Shown here: one piece after another, positions 32,008 to 40,140 of the stretch
Layout of the letters: every line of letters starts with the position of its first letter
Position numbering within the stretch: position 1 is the stretch's first letter
Assembly (NCBI GenBank): GCA_023458055.1
Contig: JAEXAW010000016.1
Span: forward strand, 1 to 64,000
Length of the DNA stretch: 64,000 bases
Direction: 5' to 3'
Source of the DNA: Pseudomonadota bacterium
GTDB lineage: Bacteria > Pseudomonadota > Alphaproteobacteria > Sphingomonadales > Sphingomonadaceae
Position numbers and translations under genes: made by a program
Notes under the pieces: model-generated
Databases searched by the model: none
Told to the model about the DNA's origin: nothing
Seen by the model: the letters and a program-made list of their open reading frames with translations, nothing else

Positions 32008-32877
32008 CTATGCACCTTCCCTCACCGAATATCCAGCCGGAAGAACATGCCGGCGCAAGTCTTCAACCAGCGCCCAGCCATCGAAACCCTGTTCGCGTAA
32101 GTGATCAAGCTCTGCCCCGCCATCACGTTTGGCAAGGCGTTTGCCATCTTTGTCGGTGATGAGCGCATGGTGGTGATAATGAGGGGTCGGCAGATCCAGC
32201 AACGCTTGCAACAAGCGGTGAATGTGGGTCGAGGCGAACAGGTCCTTGCCACGAATAACATGCGTCACGCCCATGTCCGCATCGTCAATGGTCGAGGCGA
32301 GATGGTAGCTTGCCGGGGCATCTTTGCGGGCAAGGACAACGTCGCCCGCGTCTTCCGGTGTCGCGTGCACTGTGCCCGCTTGTTCATCTTCCCAGTGCAG
32401 GGGCCCGGTGCGCGCAATGGCTTTCGCCATATCGAGCCTCCAGCAATGCGGACGATCCGCTCGCATCAGCCGCTCGGTATTGCTTAAATGGCGGCAGGTG
32501 CCTGGATAGCGCGCGCCGAACTCCCCATGCGGAGCGGAAGCGCTCGCGGCGATTTCCGCCTCGATTTCGGCGCGTGTGCAGAAACAAGGGTAGATGAGGT
32601 CATCCCCGCTTAACCGCACCAGCGCGTCATGATAAAGGGGAAGCCGCTGTGATTGATAGACTGGCTCCCCATCCCAAGTGAGGCCGAACCAGCGCAAATC
32701 TTCCATTGCGGAGGCGACATATTCGGGCCGGGACCTGGCACCGTCGATATCGTCAATGCGCAAGAGAAAGCGGCCATCGTCCACCCGGGCACGATCATGC
32801 GAAAGCTGCGCCGACAAAGCGTGGCCAAGGTGGAGCCGCCCCGTCGGGCTCGGCGCAAAGCGCGTGACGACGCTCAC
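32008..32877 (-). CDS. gluQ: Glutamyl-Q tRNA(Asp) synthetase
   Basis: GluQRS attaches glutamate to queuosine at position 34 of tRNA-Asp. The 289-residue protein is a truncated GluRS: FAPSPTGRLHLGHALSA (HIGH motif), LRIDDIDGARSRPEYV, a zinc site with YPCFCTRAE and YPGTC, and GKRLAKRDG in the KMSK position, without an anticodon-binding domain. It starts with a GTG (32877). It is divergent from the HNH gene. A YhhQ-type queuosine precursor transporter lies at 21.4-22.1 kb. Confidence 0.93.
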   Translation of the reverse strand: MSVVTRFAPSPTGRLHLGHALSAQLSHDRARVDDGRFLLRIDDIDGARSRPEYVASAMEDLRWFGLTWDGEPVYQSQRLPLYHDALVRLSGDDLIYPCFCTRAEIEAEIAASASAPHGEFGARYPGTCRHLSNTERLMRADRPHCWRLDMAKAIARTGPLHWEDEQAGTVHATPEDAGDVVLARKDAPASYHLASTIDDADMGVTHVIRGKDLFASTHIHRLLQALLDLPTPHYHHHALITDKDGKRLAKRDGGAELDHLREQGFDGWALVEDLRRHVLPAGYSVREGA

Positions 32878-33051
32878 CAGCCGCCGAACGCCTTCATGTC
32901 GTGGTGTAAATGCGCAACAGGCCGCAACATCTTGTGGGTCCCTCCATTTGTCGCCTTGACGCCACCCCCCTTCATGGGTGTAACAAGCACGTCATCTTTT
33001 GACGGCAATGATACGGCAATTGCAAGGCCGAACGCGAAAATAAGGGGGGTT

Positions 33052-33639
33052 ATGTATCATCCCGACCTCATCCCGCATCAAGCCGCCGGGGCGCGGCATC
33101 CCGACAATTGTCCGGCGCTGGTACTTAATGCCGATTATACGCCCCTATCCTATTATCCGCTGAGCCTATGGCCATGGCAGACCGCGATCAAGGCGGTGTT
33201 CCTTGAGCGCGTCGATGTGGTCGAAAGCTATGAACGCGAAGTGCATAGTCCTAGCTGGGCGATGCGCATCCCCAGCGTTATCGCCCTCAAACAATATGTG
33301 AAACCATCAGAAAATCCCGCATTTACAAGGTTTAACCTGTTTTTGCGGGATCGTTTTAGCTGCCAATATTGCGGTACGAACAAGGATCTGACTTTCGACC
33401 ATGTCGTGCCGCGCCGCCTCGGCGGGCGGACCACATGGGAAAATGTTGCAACCGCCTGCGCGCCGTGTAACCTCAAAAAAGGCGGCCGCACACCAGAGCA
33501 GGCGAGGATGCCGCTCTATGTCCAGCCGATCCGGCCGACCAGCTGGCAACTGCAAGACCATGGCAAGCGCTTCCCGCCGAACCATTTGCACGAAAGCTGG
33601 CGCGACTGGCTTTATTGGGACATTGAGTTGCTACCGTAG
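33052..33639 (+). CDS. HNH endonuclease domain protein
   Basis: The 195-residue protein has a C-terminal HNH domain: Cys104-X2-Cys107 (CQYCG), the DH pair 116-117 (TFDHVVPRRLGG), Asn131 (WENVATAC) and Cys136-X2-Cys139. The N-terminal NADYTPLSYYPLSLWPWQTAIKAVF is typical of a conserved stand-alone family often encoded in alphaproteobacterial cores. No phage or restriction partner is nearby, so it is probably a chromosomal nuclease of unknown role. AAGGGGGG lies upstream of the ATG at 33052; the longer frame to 32653 overlaps gluQ. Confidence 0.88.
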   Translation: MYHPDLIPHQAAGARHPDNCPALVLNADYTPLSYYPLSLWPWQTAIKAVFLERVDVVESYEREVHSPSWAMRIPSVIALKQYVKPSENPAFTRFNLFLRDRFSCQYCGTNKDLTFDHVVPRRLGGRTTWENVATACAPCNLKKGGRTPEQARMPLYVQPIRPTSWQLQDHGKRFPPNHLHESWRDWLYWDIELLP

Positions 33640-33646
33640 CGATGGG

Positions 33647-34261
33647 TTACTTGCGCCGGACGCTGATAATCCTCACTGGCGGATTGATCATTTGTCCCTT
33701 CACATAGGGATCACTGGCTGATCCGGTGGCGGGACGCAGCTGGATCGCGCGGACCACGTCCATGCCCTTCACGACATGACCAAAGGCGGCAAAGCCGAGA
33801 CCGTCCTTGTTGCGCATGGCCCCCGCGTCCAGCGCGGGCTGGTCGCCAATCGTGATGAAGAATTCCGAACCCGCCGTCCCGGGTTTGAAGCGTGCCATTG
33901 AAATAGTGCCGTCGCCATGATGCAGACCGGTCTGGCTGGTCGGCTCATGCGCAATCGGGGTAACCCGCTTGTCGCCATCGCCAACGCCGCCCTGAATGAC
34001 CTCGATCTTGGGATCACCATTATCATTGGCGAGCGTCACCGTGCGGTAGAAGGTCGCTCCATCATAGACTTTGCGGTCGACGAGTGAGAGGAAGTTGTTG
34101 CTCGTGATGGGGGCTCTATTGGCCTCTATGACAAGCTCGACCGGGCCAAGTTCGGTCTCCATCACCACATGGGGAAGGGGCTGGACCGCTTTGGGCGCAG
34201 GTTGCGCGCATCCGGAAAGCGCCGATATCCCCGCCACTACTATCCAACCCGTTCGACGCAT
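33647..34261 (-). CDS. Peptidyl-prolyl cis-trans isomerase, cyclophilin type, lipoprotein
   Basis: The 204-residue protein has a lipoprotein signal (lipobox LSGC, Cys18) and a cyclophilin domain (about 32-200): TELGPVELVIEANRAPITSNNFLSL, DGATFYRTV, GDGTISMARFKPGTAGSEFFITIGDQP and FAAFGHVVKGMDVV. It should assist protein folding in the periplasm. The human Trp121 position is not obviously conserved, which in bacterial forms can lower cyclosporin binding. It is convergent with the HNH gene and divergent from ppc. Confidence 0.92.
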   Translation of the reverse strand: MRRTGWIVVAGISALSGCAQPAPKAVQPLPHVVMETELGPVELVIEANRAPITSNNFLSLVDRKVYDGATFYRTVTLANDNGDPKIEVIQGGVGDGDKRVTPIAHEPTSQTGLHHGDGTISMARFKPGTAGSEFFITIGDQPALDAGAMRNKDGLGFAAFGHVVKGMDVVRAIQLRPATGSASDPYVKGQMINPPVRIISVRRK

Positions 34262-34380
34262 ATCCTAACCCCCTTTTTCTGGTTTCTGTTGTTACTTTCT
34301 ATCGTTAAATGATCATGTTTTGCAAGAAATGGTTGAGCGACGCTTGACTCGAGCTTGTTCGCAGGTGCAGCATTGCGCAT

Positions 34381-37077
34381 ATGCAGCCCTCCACCAACTC
34401 GCGTTCCGGCATCGCCAATAATGAGGATGTCCGCTATCTCGGCAAGCTACTCGGCGATGTGATCCGCAGCTATGGCGGACAAAAGCTTTATGATCGCACA
34501 GAATATATCCGGCGCGCGAGCGTTGACCGACACCGCGGGGTCGCAGGTGCAGATGCGATAGATCCTGGCCTCGGCGCTCTGAACCTTGATGATACGGTTG
34601 CGTTCGTGCGCGGCTTCATGCTGTTTTCGATGCTCGCCAATCTTGCCGAGGACCGTCAGGCTGGCGAACTGCATGAGGGGACAACGCTTGCAGACGCGAT
34701 TGCCGCGCTCGAGGCTGATGGGGTGGGCGCTAGCGAAATTGCGGCGGCGCTTGCCAATGCGCTGGTAATGCCCGTCCTGACCGCCCATCCGACCGAAGTC
34801 AGGCGCAAGTCCGTGCTGGATCATAAGGACCGTATCGCCGCACTTATGCGGCTACGCGACGCGGGTGCCAAGGAAACGCCCGACGGGGATCTTGTCGAAG
34901 ATGCGCTGCTGCGTCAGATCGCGCTTTTGTGGCAGACGCGACCATTGCGCACGGAGCGGCTGTTTGTCGCCGACGAAATTGAAAATGCGCGGACGGTGAT
35001 GGGCGGCGTTCTGCTTCCGGCGCTTCCTGCGCTTTATGCGCGTTGGGAGCGCGCCTTGGAAACGCGCCCTGCGGCATTCTTGCGGCTGGGGAGCTGGATC
35101 GGCGGCGATCGTGACGGGAATCCTTTCGTTACCGCCGATGCCTTGAAACTGGCGACACGGCGCAATGCTGAAGCCGTGTTCGATTTTTATCTCGACGCGG
35201 TCCACGCACTCGGCGCAGATTTGTCGCAGAGCACCAATCTGGCACCCGTGCCGGACGCGGTGCAGATGCTTGCGGATGCCAGTGGCGACGAGGCGCTGAG
35301 CCGGTCCGACGAACCTTATCGCCGCGCGCTCAGGGGAATTTATGCGCGGCTCGAGGCGACCTATGAAAGAGCGTTCGGCCATCGGCCTGCGCGTTCTTCA
35401 ACGCTGACTGGTTTGGCTTATGACCGGCCCGAGGCATTTCGGGCCGACCTCGTGATCCTCGCCTCGGGTCTGGCGCAACATGGCGAGGGCGTGCTTGCAA
35501 GCGGCGGCGCGCTCGGGCGGCTGATCCGCGCGGTCGAAATATTCGGCTTTCACCTCGCGACGCTCGACATCCGCCAGAATAGCGCCGTGCACGAGCGGAC
35601 CGTGGCCGAACTATTGGCAGCGGCGGGGGTGGAAGCGGACTATTTGGCGCTTGACGAACCCGCACGGGTCGCGCTCCTTACCGCGGAACTCGCAACCAAC
35701 CGGCCGCTGTCCTCACCATGGGCACGCTATAGCGGGGAAACAGCATCCGAGCTCGCAATCTTCCGCGCCGTCGCAGAGGCGCAAGGGACTTTGGGGGCCC
35801 GCGTGATCACCACCGCGATCATCAGCAAGGCCGAGAGTGTGTCCGATCTTCTTGAGCTTAACGTGCTGCTGATGGAAGCGGGTCTGTTGCGTGCGGGAAG
35901 TGTGGACGACGCACCATCCGCGACGGTCATGGCGGTTCCCTTGTTTGAGACAATTGAAGATCTTGAACGCGCGCCGGCAATCATGCGGGATTATTTCGCG
36001 ATTCCCGTGATTGCGGAACTGGCCAAGGCACGCGGATATCAGGAAGTGATGATCGGCTATTCGGATAGCAACAAGGATGGAGGCTATCTAACCTCGACCT
36101 GGAGCCTGCATCAGGCTTCAGAGGCGCTGCGTCCCGTCTTTGCCGATGCAGGCGTCGCCATGCAACTGTTCCACGGGCGCGGTGGCGCGGTCGGGCGCGG
36201 CGGCGGCAGCGCGTTCAGCGCCATTCGCGCGCAGCCCCCGGGAACGGTCCAAGGTCGCATCCGCATTACCGAACAAGGAGAGGTGATTGCCGCCAAATAT
36301 GGCAGCCGCGACAATGCCGAGGGTAATCTGGAAACGATGGCGGCGGCGAGCTTGCTTGCAACGCTTGAACCCGAGCAGCTTTCGAGCGCGGACAAGGCGC
36401 GGTTTCATGCTGCAATGGATGCGCTTTCCGCGACCGCGTTTCGATCTTACCGTGCGTTGGTTTACGAAACCCCAGGGTTTCGTAAATTTTTCCGCGCAAT
36501 CACACCGATTGCAGAGATCGCGACACTCAAAATCGGCTCGCGCCCCTCAAGCCGCACCAAGAGCGATGCAATCGAAGATTTGCGTGCTATTCCGTGGGTG
36601 TTCAGTTGGGCGCAAGCACGGGTAATGCTCCCCGGCTGGTATGGCATGGGGCAGGCGCTGAGCGTGTTCGACGATAAGGCGCTCCTCGCCGACATGGCAG
36701 CAGGCTGGCCGTTCTTCAAAGCGCAACTCGACAATATGGAGATGGTGCTTGCCAAATCCGATATGGGGATTGCCGCGCGCTATGCCGCGCTTGCCGACGG
36801 GGTGGAGAATGCGGACGCCATCTTTTCCGCTATCCGTGATGGATGGCAAAGCGCCCATGACGGTCTCCTGACCGTTACGGGACAGGATTATCTGCTCGCA
36901 CATAATGCAACGCTCGATGCGTCCATCCGTCTGCGCCTGCCCTATATCGAGCCGCTTAATTTATTGCAGATCGAATTGATGAAACGTCACCGCGCAGGGG
37001 AAAAGGACCCGCGGATTGCCGAAGGGATACAGCTCACCATCAACGCGATTGCGACCGCGCTCAGGAATAGTGGTTAG
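34381..37077 (+). CDS. ppc: Phosphoenolpyruvate carboxylase
   Basis: PEP carboxylase converts PEP and bicarbonate to oxaloacetate, replenishing the TCA cycle. The 898-residue length fits. Landmarks are LTAHPTEVRRKS (catalytic His), GSWIGGDRDGNPFVTADAL, GYSDSNKDGGYLTSTWSLHQ, FHGRGGAVGRGGGSAF (the catalytic loop) and the C-terminal INAIATALRNSG. There is no clear ribosome site before the ATG at 34381. A TTGACT at 34344-34349 followed by CAGCAT suggests a promoter so close that the message is nearly leaderless. It is monocistronic, ending in a palindromic repeat. Confidence 0.97.
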   Translation: MQPSTNSRSGIANNEDVRYLGKLLGDVIRSYGGQKLYDRTEYIRRASVDRHRGVAGADAIDPGLGALNLDDTVAFVRGFMLFSMLANLAEDRQAGELHEGTTLADAIAALEADGVGASEIAAALANALVMPVLTAHPTEVRRKSVLDHKDRIAALMRLRDAGAKETPDGDLVEDALLRQIALLWQTRPLRTERLFVADEIENARTVMGGVLLPALPALYARWERALETRPAAFLRLGSWIGGDRDGNPFVTADALKLATRRNAEAVFDFYLDAVHALGADLSQSTNLAPVPDAVQMLADASGDEALSRSDEPYRRALRGIYARLEATYERAFGHRPARSSTLTGLAYDRPEAFRADLVILASGLAQHGEGVLASGGALGRLIRAVEIFGFHLATLDIRQNSAVHERTVAELLAAAGVEADYLALDEPARVALLTAELATNRPLSSPWARYSGETASELAIFRAVAEAQGTLGARVITTAIISKAESVSDLLELNVLLMEAGLLRAGSVDDAPSATVMAVPLFETIEDLERAPAIMRDYFAIPVIAELAKARGYQEVMIGYSDSNKDGGYLTSTWSLHQASEALRPVFADAGVAMQLFHGRGGAVGRGGGSAFSAIRAQPPGTVQGRIRITEQGEVIAAKYGSRDNAEGNLETMAAASLLATLEPEQLSSADKARFHAAMDALSATAFRSYRALVYETPGFRKFFRAITPIAEIATLKIGSRPSSRTKSDAIEDLRAIPWVFSWAQARVMLPGWYGMGQALSVFDDKALLADMAAGWPFFKAQLDNMEMVLAKSDMGIAARYAALADGVENADAIFSAIRDGWQSAHDGLLTVTGQDYLLAHNATLDASIRLRLPYIEPLNLLQIELMKRHRAGEKDPRIAEGIQLTINAIATALRNSG

Positions 37078-37097
37078 GGATTTACAAAATCGTAGCG

Positions 37098-37152
37098 CTG
37101 AGCCCGTCGAAGCACATCCATCCGACTGACGGACACCCTTCGACACGCTCAG
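37098..37152. repeat. Palindromic intergenic repeat after ppc
   Basis: Arms CTGAGCCCGTCGAAG (37098-37112) and CTTCGACACGCTCAG (37138-37152) pair imperfectly. The family matches the repeat at 9008-9073. It lies between the convergent ppc and the minus-strand lipoprotein gene and may act as a bidirectional 3' hairpin. Confidence 0.6.
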
Positions 37153-37181
37153 GGTTTCTGAAAATTTGTCACGCCGCGCGC

Positions 37182-37703
37182 TTATTTCTTGTCGTTGATT
37201 GTCAATGTGCCGTTTGACTTGCCGCCGCCCAGATCGGCGATAGCCAGCGCGAAGCCCGAACCATCCGCCGTCTTGCCGTTGATATTATAGCCCGTCCGCG
37301 CGGTGGTGAATTTCCTCGCGGTCATCTCTTTCTCGAAATAATCGGCGACCGTCTTGGCGTCGGCAGGTGCATCAAAGCCCACTATGACTGTCGCATTTTT
37401 TGCCCCGGCCTTGTCGCTCGCATTGACATTCATGCTGCGGATCGCCGAACCGGGATAAAGCTTGACCCCGTCAATGTCGAAATGCGCGCTGTCCAGTTTG
37501 ATGCCGCCGGTATTGACCACTGCATGACCAGCTGGCGTGTTGATCGTGGCCTTGCCCTCGGTTGAGCCCGCGGTGACCGTACCATCGTCCGTTTCGACAT
37601 TGACGCGAATGTCGGTTTCTTTCTCCTGCCGTTCCTTGCACGCCCCAAGCGACAAGGTGAGGGCGGCGCCGATCACCGGCAACAGGACATTACGAACGTT
37701 CAT
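37182..37703 (-). CDS. Predicted lipoprotein of unknown function
   Basis: The 173-residue product has a lipoprotein signal (lipobox LGAC, Cys22), AAGGAG before the ATG and a mature part of short alternating strands (DIRVNVETDDGTVTAGSTEG, then HAVVNTGGIKLDSAHFDIDG). This is suggestive of a beta-helix or adhesin-like start followed by an alpha/beta region (AKTVADYFEKEMTARKF). I do not recognise the family. It ends the minus-strand run beginning with the acyl-CoA dehydrogenases, 44 bp after the SDR. Confidence 0.7.
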   Translation of the reverse strand: MNVRNVLLPVIGAALTLSLGACKERQEKETDIRVNVETDDGTVTAGSTEGKATINTPAGHAVVNTGGIKLDSAHFDIDGVKLYPGSAIRSMNVNASDKAGAKNATVIVGFDAPADAKTVADYFEKEMTARKFTTARTGYNINGKTADGSGFALAIADLGGGKSNGTLTINDKK

Positions 37704-37747
37704 GCTATGCTCCTTAATGTATTATCCAGCTAATACAGTTAGGCGAA

Positions 37748-38551
37748 TTAGCCGTCAATACTGGTCCTGAGGTCGGCGCTGACAAGGCCGCCGTCGATGG
37801 TCAGCGTTTCGCCGATAACATAATCGCCCGCGCGGCTTGCAAGATAGATGGCACCGGCGGCCATATCCTCCGCGCCGCCAATGCGACGGGCCGGAATACG
37901 GCTCGCGACCGCATCAGCATGATCGCGCGCGGCGACATTCATGTCCGACTGGAACGCGCCCGGCGCAATCGCGGTAACGATGATGCCATCGCTGACAAGC
38001 CGTGCGGCCATGCGCTTGGTGAGCCACAGGATCGCGGCTTTGGAGGCATGATAGCTATAGGTTTCCCACGGGTTCAGTCGCTGGCCGTCAATCGAGCCGA
38101 TGTTGATGACCTTGGCTAGCTGACCCGAAGCGGCCCCCTTCTTAAGGAGGTTGTGGAGCGCTTGGGTCAGAAAGAAGGGCGATTTGACATTGAGGTCCAT
38201 CACCTTGTCCCAGCCGCTTTCGGGGAATTCTTCAAACGGTACGCCCCAAGCAGCGCCTGCATTGTTGACAAGGATGTCGAGCCGTTCTTCGCGCGCTTCC
38301 AGTTCGGCGGCGAGCTTCTGGCAACCTTCGACCGTCGAAATGTCCATGGGAAGGCCGACAACCTTGCCGGGATAGCGGGTGTTGAAATCGGCGACCGCCT
38401 CTTCGACCTGCGGGATTTTGCGCGCACTGATATAAACGCGCGCGCACCCTGCCGCGAGGAAGCCTTCGACAATCATCTGGCCAATGCCGCGCGATCCGCC
38501 GGTCACAAGCGCGATGCGGCCATCAAGGGTGAAGAGGTCGGTGAGGTTCAT
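37748..38551 (-). CDS. SDR family oxidoreductase (FabG/RhlG-like)
   Basis: The 267-residue short-chain dehydrogenase has NAD(P)-binding VTGGSRGIGQMIVEGFLAAG, the NNAGAAWG strand, catalytic Ser in INIGSIDGQRLNPWETYSY and the Tyr-X3-Lys YHASK, plus the C-terminal GETLTIDGGL. The sequence resembles RhlG and 3-oxoacyl-reductase relatives, so a 3-oxoacyl-CoA/ACP or alcohol substrate is likely. It follows the acyl-CoA dehydrogenase pair on the same strand but is separated from it by a 150-bp palindromic element. Confidence 0.87.
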   Translation of the reverse strand: MNLTDLFTLDGRIALVTGGSRGIGQMIVEGFLAAGCARVYISARKIPQVEEAVADFNTRYPGKVVGLPMDISTVEGCQKLAAELEAREERLDILVNNAGAAWGVPFEEFPESGWDKVMDLNVKSPFFLTQALHNLLKKGAASGQLAKVINIGSIDGQRLNPWETYSYHASKAAILWLTKRMAARLVSDGIIVTAIAPGAFQSDMNVAARDHADAVASRIPARRIGGAEDMAAGAIYLASRAGDYVIGETLTIDGGLVSADLRTSIDG

Positions 38552-38573
38552 GGGTTTACTCTTTCTTTTCCAT

Positions 38574-38717
38574 TCCTCCCCAGAACGGGGAGGGGGCCAT
38601 GCGATGCATGGTGGAAGGGATTGGAAAAGCTATGCTGCGTCCTACATCCCCGCCACGACATCTCACGTCGTGCTATCGCACGCCGTTCGTGCGGTTCCCC
38701 TCCCCGTCCCGGGGAGG
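38574..38717. repeat. Composite element of five nested or tandem hairpins
   Basis: Within 145 bp there are successive inverted repeats: CCTCCCC/GGGGAGG (about 38575-38593), a CCATGCGATGCATGG hairpin (38597-38611), CACGAC/GTCGTG (38654-38672), CGCAC/GTGCG (38678-38694) and CTCCCCG/CGGGGAG (about 38699-38717). The first and last share the CCTCCCC-type arm and can also pair with each other across the element. It lies between an SDR gene and an acyl-CoA dehydrogenase gene. It may be a mobile palindromic repeat or a structured mRNA segment. Confidence 0.55.
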
Positions 38718-38726
38718 ATTATACAG

Positions 38727-39866
38727 TCAATATCCGGCCAGTTCCGCGACGCGGTTGGTGTGGTAGCTACCGTCGCCGAAAAATTCGGTGAGCGAGCGTT
38801 CGCGCTTCATATAAAGGCCGATATCATATTCGTCGGTCATACCGATGCCGCCATGCATCTGCACGCCTTCGCGCACCGCAAGGTTGGCGGCTTTGGCGGC
38901 CTTGGCTTTGGCAACCGAGACATAAAGCTCCGCCAGCGGCGAGCCCTCGTCGAGCAATTGCTGCGCCTTCATCACGGCCGCACGCGCGATTTCCAGTTCG
39001 GAGAAGAGATGCGCGGCGCGGTGTTGGAGCGCCTGGAACTCGCCGATCAAGCGGTCAAATTGCTTGCGCTGTTTGAGATAATCGGTGGTCATGCCAAAGG
39101 CACCAAGCCCGACGCCGACGCTTTCGGCCGCCGCACCGACACGCCCCGCGGCGAGCATTTTGGAAAGGGTTTTCCAGCCGCCATCGACGTCGCCGATCAC
39201 CGCGCCTGCATCCACCTCGACATTGTCGAAATTGACATGGGCGGCCTTGGCGCTGTCGACCAGCGCGACGCTGTCGCGGGTCATGCCCGCTGCATCGGTC
39301 GGCACAGCAAACAGGGTGAGGCCATCGGTTTCGCCAGCGGCACCAGCGGTGCGCGCGGCGACGATCAGCATATCGGCCGAGCCCCCTTGCACCACAAATT
39401 GCTTCTTGCCGTTTAGCTTAAAGCCATTACCCGCGCGCTCGGCCTTCATCGCAATATTGGCCGGGTTATGCTTGGCACCTTCATCAATTGCGATGCCGAG
39501 CACGGTTTCGCCCGCAATAATGCCGGGGAGCCAGCGCGCCTTGGTTTCCGCGTCGGCTTCCTTAAGGCCGGTTACGCCAACCACGCTGGTGGTGAGGAAC
39601 GGCGAGGGCGTCAGGTTGCGGCCAATTTCTTCGAGCACAATGCCCGCTTCGACATTGCCCATGCCAAGGCCACCATCGGCTTCATCGACCATCATGCCGG
39701 TAAAGCCGAGTTCGGCAAATCGCTTCCACAAGTCATGGCCGAAGCCATCCTTGCAGTTGATGTCGCGCCAGTGGCGCAATTGTTTCTGGATGCTGCCTTC
39801 TTCAGCCATGAAGGGCTTGGCAGTGTCGGCGAGCATCGCCTGATCGTCGGTATGATAAAGAGGCAT
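38727..39866 (-). CDS. Acyl-CoA dehydrogenase family subunit (heterotetramer type)
   Basis: The 379-residue ACAD-fold protein begins MPLYHTDDQAMLADTAKPF. The FAD/substrate regions are degenerate compared with classical enzymes (VLGIAIDEGAKHNPANIAM in place of the TEP-GSD motif). The C-terminal HGGIGMTDEYDIGLYMKRER is conserved and the usual YEGT catalytic loop reads FFGDGSYH. Such sequences resemble the partner subunit of alpha2beta2 acyl-CoA dehydrogenases known from steroid side-chain degradation. It follows a second ACAD gene and an 89-residue ORF, with a 1-bp gap to the latter. Confidence 0.88.
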   Translation of the reverse strand: MPLYHTDDQAMLADTAKPFMAEEGSIQKQLRHWRDINCKDGFGHDLWKRFAELGFTGMMVDEADGGLGMGNVEAGIVLEEIGRNLTPSPFLTTSVVGVTGLKEADAETKARWLPGIIAGETVLGIAIDEGAKHNPANIAMKAERAGNGFKLNGKKQFVVQGGSADMLIVAARTAGAAGETDGLTLFAVPTDAAGMTRDSVALVDSAKAAHVNFDNVEVDAGAVIGDVDGGWKTLSKMLAAGRVGAAAESVGVGLGAFGMTTDYLKQRKQFDRLIGEFQALQHRAAHLFSELEIARAAVMKAQQLLDEGSPLAELYVSVAKAKAAKAANLAVREGVQMHGGIGMTDEYDIGLYMKRERSLTEFFGDGSYHTNRVAELAGY

Positions 39867-39867
39867 A

Positions 39868-40137
39868 TCAGCTACTTTCGCTAATCTTGATCTTGTTCAA
39901 AAAATCTTCGGTGATTGTCGTCGCATAGCGGCGGGCATAATCATTTACTTTAGGGTCGGGAGAATGATGGCCGTTGGCGCTGAGGCCCAGTGCGATAGCC
40001 TTGATATTATCAAGCGTCGCAGGCGGGTTGGGCGTGTTGGCAATCAATTGGGTGATGGTCGCGAGCAGGATATTGTCTATCGCGTGCCGGTGCAAATCAC
40101 CCTCGTCTCCCTCCCTTAGGTAAATATCGCCGCCCAT
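39868..40137 (-). CDS. Small protein of unknown function inside the ACAD operon
   Basis: This 89-residue acidic, helix-rich protein (MGGDIYLREGDEGDLHRHAID at the start) is unlike any family I recognise. It starts 3 bp after the stop of one acyl-CoA dehydrogenase gene and ends 1 bp before the start of another. That tight spacing, and the lack of another good frame there, argues that it is real and co-produced. It has no signal sequence or membrane segment. A helper role for the two dehydrogenases is the simplest guess, but nothing in the sequence proves it. Confidence 0.7.
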   Translation of the reverse strand: MGGDIYLREGDEGDLHRHAIDNILLATITQLIANTPNPPATLDNIKAIALGLSANGHHSPDPKVNDYARRYATTITEDFLNKIKISESS

Positions 40138-40140
40138 CGC

